Assembly: GCF_013822795.1 (NCBI RefSeq)
Contig: NZ_PNLB01000008.1
Span: 111,435 to 175,434 of the forward strand
Direction: 5' to 3'
DNA length: 64,000 nucleotides
Origin: Phenylobacterium sp.
Lineage (GTDB): Bacteria; Pseudomonadota; Alphaproteobacteria; Caulobacterales; Caulobacteraceae
Part shown: positions 24,850 through 33,142 of the stretch, one piece after another
Position numbering within the stretch: the stretch's first letter is position 1
Layout: every line of letters begins with the position of its first letter
The notes under the pieces: model-generated
Seen by the model: only the letters and a program-made list of their open reading frames with translations
Database searches by the model: none
Told to the model about the DNA's origin: nothing
Translations under genes and position numbers: made by a program

Positions 24850-25254
24850 ATGGAGCTGCTCGTCAACATCGACGTCCCCGACCTGGCCGCAGCGGAGGCC
24901 TTCTACACCACCGCCTTCGGGCTGACGGTGACGCGCCGGTTCGGCGACGGCGGCGTGGAGCTGTCAGGACTGCCGGTCCGCATCTACCTTCTAGAGAAAG
25001 CCGAGGGGTCGATCGGGGCGGGCCAGGACGTCCGACGCTATGTGCGCCATTGGACCCCGGTGCATTTCGACATCGTCGTCGAGGATCTCGATCCGGCCCT
25101 GGCCCAAGCGCTGGCCGCCGGCGCGACACTGGATTTCGAACCACGCACCCATGCCTGGGGCCGCATCGCGGTGCTCGCCGATCCGTTCGGCAACGGCTTC
25201 TGCCTGCTGCAGTTTCTGAACCGCGGATATGACGAGATCGCACCTGCGATCTGA
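24850..25254 (+). CDS. VOC (glyoxalase/bleomycin-resistance fold) family protein
   Basis: This 134-residue protein has two beta-alpha-beta-beta-beta modules: MELLVNIDVPDLAAAEAFYT with GLTVTRRFGDGGVEL, then WTPVHFDIVVEDLDPALAQA with WGRIAVLADPFGNGFCLLQF. Possible metal ligands are His in PVHFDI and residues of the last strand. It could be a dioxygenase, a resistance protein or an isomerase. GAAGGGA lies before ATG 24850 and the gap to the serine hydrolase is only 17 bp, so the two are probably one operon. Confidence 0.87.
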   Translation: MELLVNIDVPDLAAAEAFYTTAFGLTVTRRFGDGGVELSGLPVRIYLLEKAEGSIGAGQDVRRYVRHWTPVHFDIVVEDLDPALAQALAAGATLDFEPRTHAWGRIAVLADPFGNGFCLLQFLNRGYDEIAPAI

Positions 25255-25341
25255 CCGGTGACGCCCGGCGAACCCATATGGCAATCCAGCGGTTGTTAAG
25301 CTTTCTGCCGCACTAAAGATTCGCCGAGTGGAGTTCCCCCG

Positions 25342-25575
25342 ATGCCCATGTCCATCGCTGACTTGGAAGCCAATCTGAAAGAAGCGTTCCCGGACGCTGA
25401 GATCGCCATCGACGATCTGGCCGGCGACGGTGACCATTACCGCGCCCGCATCGTGTCCCCCGCCTTCGCCGGCCTCTCGCGCATCAAGCAGCACCAGCTC
25501 GTCTACGGCGCGTTGAAGGGCAAGGTCGGCGGCGAACTGCACGCCCTGGCCCTCGAAACCTCCGCGCCGGTCTAA
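25342..25575 (+). CDS. bolA: BolA family protein
   Basis: The 77-residue protein has the BolA fold signature: N-terminal helix IADLEANLKEAFPDAEIAID, then GDGDHYRARIVSPAFAGLSR with the conserved His, and IKQHQLVYGALKGKVGGELHALAL. BolA partners the monothiol glutaredoxin Grx4 in carrying a [2Fe-2S] cluster and in iron homeostasis. A Grx4 gene lies two genes downstream on the same strand, separated by a degenerate aldo-keto reductase gene. The start at 25342 has GTGGAG at suitable spacing; 25348 is an alternative. Confidence 0.94.
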   Translation: MPMSIADLEANLKEAFPDAEIAIDDLAGDGDHYRARIVSPAFAGLSRIKQHQLVYGALKGKVGGELHALALETSAPV

Positions 25576-25588
25576 GGGGACCCAGCCC

Positions 25589-26494
25589 GTGCGCTACCGT
25601 CCCTTCGGCGCATCGGGAAAGGCGGTTTCCGCCGTCAGCCTTCTATTGCGCGACGCGCCGAACATGGGCTCGCCCAGCGCCTGGCGCAGCCTGATCATCT
25701 CGGCGATGGAAAGCGGCGTGAACAGCTTCGAGGCGACGGCCGGATCCGACGTCCTGGCGATGGGCCTGGGCGAGGCGCTCAGCGTCGTCGAGCGGCGGCT
25801 GATATTCCTGGGCTGGCGTTTGCGCGGCAACCCGGCCGGCGCAGTCACCGGCCGCGACATCGCCGATAGCGTTCGGGCCGCCCTCCAGCGTACTCGCGCC
25901 GGCTATCTCGACCTGCTGATGCTGGACGAGACCGCAGCGGAGACCATGACGCCCGACGCGCTCACCTATCTCGCCGACCTGCGCAACGCCGGGGTCTGCC
26001 TGCAGATCGGCGTCGTCGGCGAGGGACCGGTGATCGACAAGTGCATCGCCAACGACGCCTTCGACGTGCTGGCCACGGGCTTCAGCCTGGTCTCCGACTG
26101 GCAGACCCGCCGCCGCATCCGCGACGCTTCGGCCGCCAACATGACGCTGATCGGCTGTGACCCTTTCCCAAGCGGCCTGCAATCTGGCCCCTCGTCTCGC
26201 GCCGAAATCGAGCGGCCAATGCGCCGGGGCCTGCTTGGCGGGCGTCGGCAAGATCCAACGCCGAGCTCCAACACCTACGGCTTTCTGCACGACACGCCGG
26301 GCTGGTCCTGCGAGGAACTGTGCCTGGCCTTCGCCCTGACCGAGCCAGCCTTCGCCACCATCCAGCTTGAGGCCGGGCGCGCGGACATGATCGAACGCAT
26401 GTCCACCGTCACCGACAAGGACCTGCCGACCGGCGTCGCCGCCCAGATCGAGATGGCGCGCTTCGGCCAGATCGCCGCACAGCGACGGGCCTGA
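25589..26494 (+). CDS. Aldo-keto-reductase-fold protein lacking the catalytic tetrad
   Basis: The 301-residue protein has the outline of an AKR TIM barrel: MRYRPFGASGKAVSAVSL, MESGVNSFEATAGSDVLAMG, GLGEALSVVERRLIFLGW and RTRAGYLDLLMLDETAAETM match the family order. The usual catalytic residues are replaced: Asp by Glu48, Tyr by Ser53/Asp54, Lys by Trp76/Arg77 and His by Asp113, so reductase activity is unlikely. The NADPH-site region near the end (residues 205-235) is also unusual (RGLLGGRRQDPTPSSNTYGF). The GTG start has AAGGGGA upstream, 13 bp after bolA. Being between bolA and grxD suggests a structural or regulatory role in Fe-S handling. Confidence 0.78.
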   Translation: MRYRPFGASGKAVSAVSLLLRDAPNMGSPSAWRSLIISAMESGVNSFEATAGSDVLAMGLGEALSVVERRLIFLGWRLRGNPAGAVTGRDIADSVRAALQRTRAGYLDLLMLDETAAETMTPDALTYLADLRNAGVCLQIGVVGEGPVIDKCIANDAFDVLATGFSLVSDWQTRRRIRDASAANMTLIGCDPFPSGLQSGPSSRAEIERPMRRGLLGGRRQDPTPSSNTYGFLHDTPGWSCEELCLAFALTEPAFATIQLEAGRADMIERMSTVTDKDLPTGVAAQIEMARFGQIAAQRRA

Positions 26495-26568
26495 CGACGC
26501 GGCCGCTTGACCCCGGCGCTCCGGCTCCCTAGCTCTGGGACGAATTCTTCGCCGCAAAGGCTCCAGTC

Positions 26569-26913
26569 ATGACCGACGCCACGACCGCAAATCCCGTCCA
26601 CGACTTCATCGCCAAGGCGGTGGCCGACCATCCGGTGGTGCTGTTCATGAAAGGCGTGCCGGAAGAGCCCCGCTGCGGCTTCTCCTCGGTCGTCGTGCAG
26701 ATCCTCGACCACCTCGGCGCGGACTTTGTCGGCGTCGACGTCCTGCAGAGCGAGCCCCTGCGCGAAGGCATCAAGACGTTCACGGACTGGCCGACCATTC
26801 CGCAGCTCTATGTGAAGGGCGAATTTGTCGGCGGCGCCGACATCATCCGCGAAATGTTCCAGTCTGGCGAACTGAAGACCCTGCTGACCGAACAGGGCGT
26901 CCTGACGGCGTGA
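26569..26913 (+). CDS. grxD: Monothiol glutaredoxin Grx4
   Basis: This 114-residue protein binds a bridging [2Fe-2S] cluster with glutathione and passes clusters to targets, usually with BolA. It has the CGFS active site at Cys36 (EEPRCGFSSVVVQIL), VVLFMKGVPE, the WPTIPQLYVKGEFVGGADI cis-proline region and GGADIIREMFQSGEL. Length is normal for the single-domain class. The end overlaps the following thioesterase start by GTGA (4 bp). Encoded downstream of bolA on the same strand. Confidence 0.97.
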   Translation: MTDATTANPVHDFIAKAVADHPVVLFMKGVPEEPRCGFSSVVVQILDHLGADFVGVDVLQSEPLREGIKTFTDWPTIPQLYVKGEFVGGADIIREMFQSGELKTLLTEQGVLTA

Positions 26914-27329
26914 GCCGCCTGCTCGAACCGCCGCCCGGCCGCCAGGTCTTCACGCTCCAGTTCACGCCGGCGGAGTCCGACATCGACGCCAACGGCCACG
27001 TCAACAACGTGGTCTATGTGCGCTGGATTCAGGACATGGCCACGTCGCACTGGGCGTCGCGGCAACCCGCCGAGGACCAGGCCCGCTGGGCCTGGATCGT
27101 GCTGCGCCACGAGATCGACTATCGCCGCGCCCTGATGCCAGGCGAGACCGCCACGGCCCGCACCTGGGTGGCCGAAACCGCCGAAGGCCCACGCTTCGAC
27201 CGCTTCGTGCGGATCGACGGTCCCGACGGGGCCATGTGCGCGCAGGCGCGGACGGAATGGTGCATGATCGACGCCGCCACGGGTCGCCCCAAGCGCGTCA
27301 CACCCGACATCGTGGAACGGTTTACCTGA
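26910..27329 (+). CDS. 4HBT (YbgC-type) acyl-CoA thioesterase
   Basis: The 139-residue hot-dog protein has the 4-hydroxybenzoyl-CoA thioesterase signature IDANGHVNNVVYVRWIQDMA, with catalytic Asp and the Asn-Gly-His-Val-Asn turn, followed by WIVLRHEIDYRRALMPGETA. It should hydrolyse a short-chain or aromatic acyl-CoA in the cytoplasm. Translation begins at GTG inside the grxD stop (GTGA overlap), so it is coupled to Grx4. A metallo-beta-lactamase-fold gene follows after 22 bp. Confidence 0.93.
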   Translation: MSRLLEPPPGRQVFTLQFTPAESDIDANGHVNNVVYVRWIQDMATSHWASRQPAEDQARWAWIVLRHEIDYRRALMPGETATARTWVAETAEGPRFDRFVRIDGPDGAMCAQARTEWCMIDAATGRPKRVTPDIVERFT

Positions 27330-27351
27330 CGCCTGACCGGGAGGGATCTGC

Positions 27352-28080
27352 GTGAGCCGGACGACAGAGATCCTCCCCCTTCGCTGCGGCACGCTCCGCG
27401 CGCCGGGCAAGATGCTGGAACGCGGCGCCCAGGGCGACTTCACCCTGCCCGTCTACGCCTTCCTGATCACCCACACATCCGGCCGGGCCGCCGTGTTCGA
27501 CGCGGGGCTGTCGCCCAGCGACCATGACCAGGTGTTGTTCGACGCCTTCCACAACGCGCTGCCGCCCGGCCATGACGTCGCCGCGCGGGTGGCGGCCGCG
27601 GGCGTGGAGCCGGGCCGTATCGAGGCGCTGGTGATCTCGCACTCTCATTACGACCATGTCGGGGGCGCGCACCTGCTGCCCAACGCTCGGGTGATCATTC
27701 ATCGTCGTGAAGAGCTGCGCACGCTGGATGCCGGCCGCGACATGCTGCGGGTCGACGAAACCCACGACGTGTTCGGCGACGGTTCGGTCGAGGTGTTCGC
27801 CACGCCCGGGCACACCTGCGGCCATCAGTCGGTGCGCGTGTTCCGCGAGGGCGGCGCCGACATCCTGGCGGGCGACGCCTGCTACTTCTGCCGATCCCTT
27901 GATCACGACGAGGTCGACCAGCCCTTCCCGTTCGACAAGGCGCAGTATGTGGCGACCAAGCGCCGGTTGGCGGCGATGCGGGCGCAGGGCGACTTCGTGA
28001 TCCCCGGCCACGACGAGAGCTTCCTCGACCAGATCCCGCCCGGCAGTGCTGTAAAAGCGAGCCCGCTCAGCCGTCTCTAG
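27352..28080 (+). CDS. Metallo-beta-lactamase-fold hydrolase, N-acyl-homoserine-lactonase-like
   Basis: This 242-residue hydrolase contains the di-zinc motif SHSHYDHVGGAHLL (HxHxDH), a further His in FATPGHTCGHQS, Asp in ILAGDACYF and a last His in VIPGHDESFL. These match the lactonase (AiiA/AttM) subgroup more than glyoxalase II, but quorum quenching is not demonstrated. There is no signal peptide, so it acts in the cytoplasm. GTG 27352 is preceded by GGGAGGG. It ends the bolA-grxD row, and its stop shares CTAG with the convergent lipoprotein gene. Confidence 0.9.
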   Translation: MSRTTEILPLRCGTLRAPGKMLERGAQGDFTLPVYAFLITHTSGRAAVFDAGLSPSDHDQVLFDAFHNALPPGHDVAARVAAAGVEPGRIEALVISHSHYDHVGGAHLLPNARVIIHRREELRTLDAGRDMLRVDETHDVFGDGSVEVFATPGHTCGHQSVRVFREGGADILAGDACYFCRSLDHDEVDQPFPFDKAQYVATKRRLAAMRAQGDFVIPGHDESFLDQIPPGSAVKASPLSRL

Positions 28081-28451
28081 AGACCCGGCCCGGTCCAGGC
28101 GGTCACGGGATTGAGCAGAAACACCGTCGCGCGCGGCTCCAGGCCGAGCTCGGCCCAGGTGAAGCGCAGCTCGGTCTTGCCCATCGCGAAGGAGCGGCAT
28201 TGGTCCAGGCGCTTGCGGGCGAACGACACGGTCGGCGCCAGTCCCTTGCGATCGACGTAGAACGCGAAGTCGTCCTTGCGGGTGCAGCCGTTCGAGGCGA
28301 CCTGGAGCGTCAGAGCGTCCCGCCCGGCGATGGCCGAATAGACGGCCTCCAGCTCCGGATGGGTGGCCGCGGAAGGCATCACCACCGCAGGCGCGGTGGC
28401 GCACCCGGTCAGCAGGCCCAGGCCCGCCAGAAGCACTAGTCGACGATTCAT
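28077..28451 (-). CDS. Small lipoprotein of unknown function
   Basis: The 124-residue product begins MNRRLVLLAGLGLLTGCATA with a lipobox cysteine at position 17, so it is lipid-anchored. The mature part has ELEAVYSAIAGRDALTLQVAS, two more cysteines (NGCTRKDD and LDQCRSF) that could form a disulfide, and FTWAELGLEPRATVFLLNP. I do not recognise a named domain with confidence. ATG 28451 is chosen so that the signal sequence is at the start. It follows rpsD on the map but is oriented away from the rpsD terminator. Confidence 0.78.
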   Translation of the reverse strand: MNRRLVLLAGLGLLTGCATAPAVVMPSAATHPELEAVYSAIAGRDALTLQVASNGCTRKDDFAFYVDRKGLAPTVSFARKRLDQCRSFAMGKTELRFTWAELGLEPRATVFLLNPVTAWTGPGL

Positions 28452-28484
28452 CGGCGGACTCGGCCACAGATCGCCCAAAAGCAA

Positions 28485-28510
28485 AAGGCCCCGGATCGCT
28501 CCGGGGCCTT
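28485..28510 (-). terminator. rpsD rho-independent terminator
   Basis: A perfect 10-bp stem (28485-28494 with 28501-28510, AAGGCCCCGG against its complement) with a 6-base loop lies 30 bp after the rpsD stop. On the minus strand it is followed by TTGCTTTT. Confidence 0.88.
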
Positions 28511-28539
28511 CGCAATTTCGATCTGGTCTTTGGCGCCGA

Positions 28540-29157
28540 TTAGGACGCGTAGAATTCGATAACCAGGTTCGGCTCCATCTTCACCGGGTACGGGACCTCG
28601 GAGAATTCCGGAACGCGGACGAACTTGGCGGTCATGCCCTTCGGATCGAGATCGATGTAATCCGGGGTGTCACGCTCGCTCGACTGGAGGGCTTCCAGCA
28701 CCAGGGCCATGTTGCGCGAACGCTCGCGCACGGTGACCACGTCGCCGACCTTCACGCGGTAGGAGGCGATGTTGACGCGCTTGCCGTTCACCAGGACGTG
28801 GCCGTGGTTCACGAACTGACGGGCCGCGAACACGGTCGGCACGAACTTCGCGCGATAGACGACGGCGTCCAGACGGGATTCCAGCAGGCCGATCAGGTTT
28901 TCCGAGGTGTTGCCCTTGCGGCGGGCGGCTTCCTCGTAGGTGCGCGAGAATTGCTTCTCGGTCAGGTTGCCGTAGTAGCCCTTCAGCTTTTGCTTGGCGC
29001 GCAGCTGCAGGCCGAAGTCCGAGACCTTGGACTTGCGACGCTGGCCGTGCTGGCCGGGGCCGTAGGCGCGCGAGTTGATCGGCGACTTCGGACGACCCCA
29101 GATGTTTTCGCCCATCCGGCGGTCGATTTTGTACTTGGCGCTCTGGCGCTTCGACAT
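28540..29157 (-). CDS. rpsD: 30S ribosomal protein S4
   Basis: S4 is a primary binder of the 16S rRNA 5' domain and helps nucleate small-subunit assembly. The 205-residue length and [20 protein letters not shown] start are typical of alphaproteobacterial S4. The S4 RNA-binding domain is visible in [39 protein letters not shown] and the C-terminal [10 protein letters not shown]. It stands alone here, away from ribosomal operons, with its own promoter (29285-29313), a leader of about 120 bases and a strong terminator. GAGACGAG precedes the ATG. Confidence 0.98.
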   Translation of the reverse strand: MSKRQSAKYKIDRRMGENIWGRPKSPINSRAYGPGQHGQRRKSKVSDFGLQLRAKQKLKGYYGNLTEKQFSRTYEEAARRKGNTSENLIGLLESRLDAVVYRAKFVPTVFAARQFVNHGHVLVNGKRVNIASYRVKVGDVVTVRERSRNMALVLEALQSSERDTPDYIDLDPKGMTAKFVRVPEFSEVPYPVKMEPNLVIEFYAS

Positions 29158-29284
29158 ACTCGTCTCTTTCAATCGGACCTGGGCCGGCGTCCCCGCAAGT
29201 GGGAACGCGATCTCAACGGCGGCGTCAGGTCACCCGTCATAGATCGCGGACCGCCAGACGAGGTCCGGCGGCGCGAAGGGGCGG

Positions 29285-29313
29285 TGTATGACGTCCGCAG
29301 GCCGAAGAGTCAA
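29285..29313 (-). promoter_or_regulatory. Predicted housekeeping promoter of rpsD
   Basis: On the minus strand TTGACT (29308-29313) and CATACA (29285-29290) are separated by exactly 17 bp. Transcription would start near 29278, about 120 bp before the rpsD ATG and just after the upstream repeat-protein gene ends. Confidence 0.6.
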
Positions 29314-29332
29314 TCGGGGCAGGCTTTTGCGC

Positions 29333-29677
29333 CTATTTGCAGCGCGCCTTGCCCAGCAGGTCGACGCGGCAGCTGCTCTTGTTTCCGCGGTCGTCGCTGA
29401 CCACGGTGTTGCCCAGCACGTCGCGGCGGACGGTGGTGCGATTGCCCTCGCTGTCCTCGATGATGCGGTTACCCAGCACGTCGCGGCGCACCGAGACCTG
29501 GTTACCGTACTCGTCGACCCAGGTCGCCTTGCCCAGCACGTCCTTCGTGGCGACCACCGAGTTGCCGTAGATGTCGTAGCAAGTCGTCCGGCCGACGTCC
29601 TCGTGGCACATCACCTGAGCGGCGGCCGGGGTGGCGGCGAGGGTCAGGACCGCAAAGGTCAGGGCGAGAGTCTTCAC
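29333..29677 (-). CDS. Small secreted protein built of 20-residue repeats
   Basis: This 114-residue exported protein has a signal peptide (MKTLALTFAVLTLAATPAAA) and then about four tandem copies of a 20-residue unit of the form DVLGNxxxxDxxGNxxxxRR; for example DVLGNRIIEDSEGNRTTVRR is followed at once by DVLGNTVVSDDRGNKSSCRV. The first and last copies are degenerate and each carries cysteines (MCHEDVGRTTCYD and SSCRVDLLGKARCK). Alternating short strands and Asp/Gly-Asn turns suggest a beta-hairpin stack. Start is GTG at 29677 with GAGG upstream. No function is known to me. Confidence 0.85.
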   Translation of the reverse strand: MKTLALTFAVLTLAATPAAAQVMCHEDVGRTTCYDIYGNSVVATKDVLGKATWVDEYGNQVSVRRDVLGNRIIEDSEGNRTTVRRDVLGNTVVSDDRGNKSSCRVDLLGKARCK

Positions 29678-29743
29678 AGGCGCACCTCAAGCGTTAGCAC
29701 GGACCACCCTAGCGCGAAGCGGCCGCGCTCGCCAGGAGCCGGG

Positions 29744-30817
29744 CTAGCCCCCGATGCGTCGCGACAGACGGCCAGCAGCGTCCCGCGCCTCGCTCCACCA
29801 CAGTCGGACCAAGTCGCCGGCGTCGCCCGAACGCGCCAACCGCACGCCCTGGCCGGCCCATAGCGATATCATCTCTGGATCGCCGGCCTTGGCGGCCGCG
29901 GCCCGCAGCGGCTGGGTCAGGCGGTTCTGCACCGGATAGGCCGGGACCTCGTCCTGCTCCGCGCGAAGCTCGCGCATGAAGCGGTTCTCGATGCCGCGCG
30001 CGTAGCGGCCGGTGAAGGCGCGGGTCAGGCGTGTGGCTTCGTCGTCGGCGGCTTCGATCGCCCGCTTCCAGGGCGCGCTGACGCCGGTCTGGTCGGAAAG
30101 CAGGAAGGCCGTGCCCATCTGGACGGCGCTGGCGCCCAGAGCCAGGGCGGCGGCGACGCCGCGCCCGTTCATGATCCCGCCAGCGGCGATGACCGGCAGG
30201 TCGACCGCTTCCAGAATCAACGAGGTCAGCGGCAGCGTACCGACCAGGCTGGCCTCCGGTTCCGCCAGGAAGTGACCGCGGTGACCGCCGGCCTCGTAGC
30301 CTTGCGCGCAGATCCCGTCGGCTCCGACTTCGGCCCAGGCCCGCGCCTCAGCGACGGTAGTGGCCGTACCGACGACCAGCGTGCCGGCGCGGTGCAGCGA
30401 CTCCACATGATCCGGGCGAAGAATGCCGAACGTGAACGAGGCCAGCGGCGGGGCGGCGCGGGTCAGGGCGGCGAGCTGCGCCTCGAAGTCGGGCGCGAAA
30501 CTGTTGGGATGGCCGGGCAAGGCCTCGCCCAGGTCGGCGTACCAGGGGGCCAGCCTGGCGAGCGCGGCTTCGACCACCGCGCCGTCAGGTTCGGCGCGCG
30601 GCGCCATCAGCAGGTTCACCCCGAACGGGGCGTCGGTGGCCGCGCGCATGCGCTCCACTTCCGGCTCGATCTGATCAGGGGCGAGCGCTCCGGCGGCCAG
30701 CGAGCCCATACCGCCGGCGCGCGACACCGCCATCGCCATTTCAAAAGGCGAAGCGCCGACCATCGGAGCCTGGAGAATCGGGATCGCCAGGCCGTCGAGC
30801 AGGTCGCGCAACGCCAT
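29744..30817 (-). CDS. NAD(P)H-dependent flavin oxidoreductase, nitronate monooxygenase-like
   Basis: This 357-residue FMN enzyme has a TIM barrel of the nitronate monooxygenase / 2-nitropropane dioxygenase family. Landmarks are [20 protein letters not shown] at the start, [27 protein letters not shown] with the catalytic-type His, [20 protein letters not shown] and [15 protein letters not shown] for phosphate binding. It would oxidise toxic nitronates or serve as a flavin reductase. The ATG overlaps the stop of the trmJ-like gene by one base (TGATG) and so is translated from the same mRNA. Confidence 0.92.
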   Translation of the reverse strand: MALRDLLDGLAIPILQAPMVGASPFEMAMAVSRAGGMGSLAAGALAPDQIEPEVERMRAATDAPFGVNLLMAPRAEPDGAVVEAALARLAPWYADLGEALPGHPNSFAPDFEAQLAALTRAAPPLASFTFGILRPDHVESLHRAGTLVVGTATTVAEARAWAEVGADGICAQGYEAGGHRGHFLAEPEASLVGTLPLTSLILEAVDLPVIAAGGIMNGRGVAAALALGASAVQMGTAFLLSDQTGVSAPWKRAIEAADDEATRLTRAFTGRYARGIENRFMRELRAEQDEVPAYPVQNRLTQPLRAAAAKAGDPEMISLWAGQGVRLARSGDAGDLVRLWWSEARDAAGRLSRRIGG

Positions 30818-31596
30818 CACTCTTCTCCTTCGGCCGCCTTCTTGCGGGCCAACTTCTCGAGCGAGCGGCCCCTGCCCTTCGACAGCGCCGTGACCACGCC
30901 GCGGAAGGTGCGGACCTCCTGGTCGGAGAAGCGCGCCCGGCCCAGCGCCGAGCGCAGGTTCTGCACCATGGACGGCTTCTTTTCGGGGGGATGGAAGAAG
31001 CCTGCGTCGTCCAGCTCGCGCTCGAAGTGCTCGTAGAGGCCGAGCATCGCGGCGGCGTCGGCCGGCGGCGGTCCCTCGCGGAAGATCGGCGGCGCGCCCG
31101 ACTCGACGGTCATGCGCCATTCGTAGGCGTTGATCGCCACCGCCTGGGCCAGGTTCAGCGAGCGGAAGCGCGGATCGATCGGCAACGTCACCACGGCCTG
31201 GCAAAGCGCGATGTCCGCCGTCTCCAAGCCCGCCCGTTCGCCGCCGAACAACAGCCCGACAGCGCGGCCCTCGGCCACCTCGTGCGACAGGTTGGCCGCC
31301 GCCTCGCGGGGGCCAAGGATCGGCAGCTGCAGCTCGCGCGGCCGCGCGGTGGTGGCGTAGACAAGATAGAGGTCGGAGATCGCCGCCTCCACGCTGTCGT
31401 AGACCCGCGCGCCGTTCAGCGGCCATTCGGCCCCGGACGCCGCGGCCCAGGCCCGCTCTTGAGGCCAGCCATCCCGGGGATTGACCAGGCGCAAGTCGGC
31501 CAAGCCGAAGTTGGCCATCACCCGCGCGACGGCGCCGATGTTCTGGGCCAATTGCGGCACGTTGAGGATGATGCAGGGCGGTGCGGCGGCTTCCAT
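30817..31596 (-). CDS. trmJ: TrmH-family RNA methyltransferase (TrmJ-like)
   Basis: This 259-residue SPOUT-fold enzyme 2'-O-methylates RNA, in the TrmJ group at position 32 of tRNAs. Visible motifs: [20 protein letters not shown] with the conserved Asn-Ile-Gly-Ala, [18 protein letters not shown] (motif 2) and [20 protein letters not shown] (motif 3). A C-terminal tail with [21 protein letters not shown] follows the TrmJ pattern. ATG 31596 matches the family start; an extra 20-residue extension from a more upstream codon is unlikely. Downstream partner is the flavin oxidoreductase. Confidence 0.92.
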   Translation of the reverse strand: MEAAAPPCIILNVPQLAQNIGAVARVMANFGLADLRLVNPRDGWPQERAWAAASGAEWPLNGARVYDSVEAAISDLYLVYATTARPRELQLPILGPREAAANLSHEVAEGRAVGLLFGGERAGLETADIALCQAVVTLPIDPRFRSLNLAQAVAINAYEWRMTVESGAPPIFREGPPPADAAAMLGLYEHFERELDDAGFFHPPEKKPSMVQNLRSALGRARFSDQEVRTFRGVVTALSKGRGRSLEKLARKKAAEGEE

Positions 31597-31717
31597 GCCG
31601 CGTTTTGGGATGCGAGGGGCCGAAAATGCAAGCGCCGCCTGCCAGATCGCGCCCATCGCAGGTCAATAGGGGGTGAGCCACCCTTTGCGTCTGGGCCTTG
31701 GCCTAGTATACGGCCCT

Positions 31718-31741
31718 TACCCTATCTACCCTACCCTATCC
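31718..31741. repeat. Short CCCTA-type tandem repeat upstream of icd
   Basis: TACCCTA occurs at 31718 and 31727, followed directly by CCCTATCC (31734-31741), giving a run of CCCTA/CCCTAT units just 33-56 bp before the icd ATG. It could be a regulator site or slippage-prone repeat; no palindrome is present. Confidence 0.6.
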
Positions 31742-31773
31742 TAGCCGTTACGCCCCCGGAGCGCTCTGCCCTC

Positions 31774-32997
31774 ATGGCCAAGATTAAAGTCGCGAACCCC
31801 GTCGTAGACATCGACGGGGACGAGATGACCCGCATCATCTGGAAGTGGATCAAGGACAAGCTGATCTTCCCGCATCTGGATATCGATCTGGATTACTACG
31901 ACCTGGGAATCGAGCACCGCGACGCCACCGACGACAAGGTCACCGTCGACGCGGCTGAGGCCATCAAGCGTCATGGCGTCGGCGTGAAGTGCGCCACCAT
32001 CACCCCGGACGAAGCGCGGGTCGAAGAGTTCGGCCTGAAGAAGATGTGGAAGTCGCCGAACGGCACCATCCGCAACATCCTCGGCGGCGTGGTCTTCCGC
32101 GAGCCGATCATCTGCAAGAACGTTCCGCGCCTGATCCCGGGCTGGACGCAGCCGATCATCGTCGGCCGTCACGCCTTCGGCGACCAGTACAAGGCCACCG
32201 ACTTCCGCGTGCCCGGCAAGGGCCGCCTGACCATCAAGTGGGAAGGCGAGAACGGCGACACCATCGAGCATGAAGTGTTCGAGTTCCCGGGCGGCGGCGT
32301 CGCTATGGGCATGTACAACCTCGACGACTCGATCCGCGAGTTCGCGCACGCCTGCCTGAACTACGGCCTGCAGCGGAAGTACCCGGTCTACCTGTCGACC
32401 AAGAACACGATCCTCAAGGCCTATGACGGCCGCTTCAAGGACATCTTCGCCGAGGTCTACGAGGCCGAGTACGCCGCGAAGTTCAAGGAAGCCGGCATCG
32501 TCTACGAGCACCGCCTGATCGACGACATGGTCGCCTCGGCCCTGAAGTGGTCCGGCGGCTTCGTCTGGGCCTGCAAGAACTACGACGGCGACGTGCAGTC
32601 CGACCAGGTCGCTCAGGGCTTCGGCTCGCTGGGCCTGATGACTTCGGTCCTGATCACCCCGGACGGCAAGATCATGGAATCGGAAGCCGCCCACGGCACC
32701 GTGACCCGTCACTTCCGCCAGCATCAGCGCGGCGAGTCGACCTCGACCAACTCGATCGCCTCGATCTTCGCCTGGACCCAGGGCCTGAAGCATCGCGCCA
32801 AGCTCGACGGCAACGCCGAACTGACCCACTTCGCCGACACCCTGGAGAAGGTCTGCGTCGACACCGTCGAAGCCGGCTCGATGACCAAGGATCTGGCGCT
32901 GCTGGTCGGCGACACCCAGGGCTGGCTGACCACGGAAGGCTTCATCGACAAGGTCGCCGCCAATCTGGAAGCGGCCCTGGCGAAAACGCCCGCCTAA
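31774..32997 (+). CDS. icd: NADP-dependent isocitrate dehydrogenase
   Basis: This TCA-cycle enzyme converts isocitrate to 2-oxoglutarate, CO2 and NADPH in the cytoplasm. The 407-residue length and sequence belong to the eukaryote-like (class II) homodimeric type: [40 protein letters not shown] (substrate Ser and Arg), [15 protein letters not shown], the metal-binding [20 protein letters not shown] and [20 protein letters not shown] for NADP binding. The start follows a CCCTA repeat leader. The next coding start (a tiny membrane protein) comes 5 bases after its stop. Confidence 0.97.
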   Translation: MAKIKVANPVVDIDGDEMTRIIWKWIKDKLIFPHLDIDLDYYDLGIEHRDATDDKVTVDAAEAIKRHGVGVKCATITPDEARVEEFGLKKMWKSPNGTIRNILGGVVFREPIICKNVPRLIPGWTQPIIVGRHAFGDQYKATDFRVPGKGRLTIKWEGENGDTIEHEVFEFPGGGVAMGMYNLDDSIREFAHACLNYGLQRKYPVYLSTKNTILKAYDGRFKDIFAEVYEAEYAAKFKEAGIVYEHRLIDDMVASALKWSGGFVWACKNYDGDVQSDQVAQGFGSLGLMTSVLITPDGKIMESEAAHGTVTRHFRQHQRGESTSTNSIASIFAWTQGLKHRAKLDGNAELTHFADTLEKVCVDTVEAGSMTKDLALLVGDTQGWLTTEGFIDKVAANLEAALAKTPA

Positions 32998-33001
32998 GGC
33001 T

Positions 33002-33142
33002 GTGAACGACCGCGCGCGAGAGGACTGGAGCCTCGCCCGCGCGGTCTTCCGCCTGATCGTTACGTTGGGAACGGCGCTGGTCTTCGCGACCGCGCCGTTC
33101 TTTGCATTTTGGGTCCGCCTGCCCGCCAAAGGGGCCACGTGA
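33002..33142 (+). CDS. 46-residue single-pass membrane protein coupled to RNase T2
   Basis: GTG 33002 opens a 46-residue frame: a polar start (NDRAREDWSLARAVFRL), one hydrophobic segment (LIVTLGTALVFATAPFFAFW, about residues 18-37) and a basic end (VRLPAKGAT). TAAGG, overlapping the icd stop, can act as Shine-Dalgarno. Its stop overlaps the next start as GTGA (33139-33142), so it is coupled to the RNase T2 gene. No family is known to me. The tight spacing on both sides and clear membrane segment argue it is real; conservation would settle it. Confidence 0.65.
   Translation: MNDRAREDWSLARAVFRLIVTLGTALVFATAPFFAFWVRLPAKGAT

Noticed and set aside
24733..24850. Extended frame in front of the VOC protein
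   Set aside because: It overlaps the serine hydrolase end; ATG 24850 with its own Shine-Dalgarno is better.
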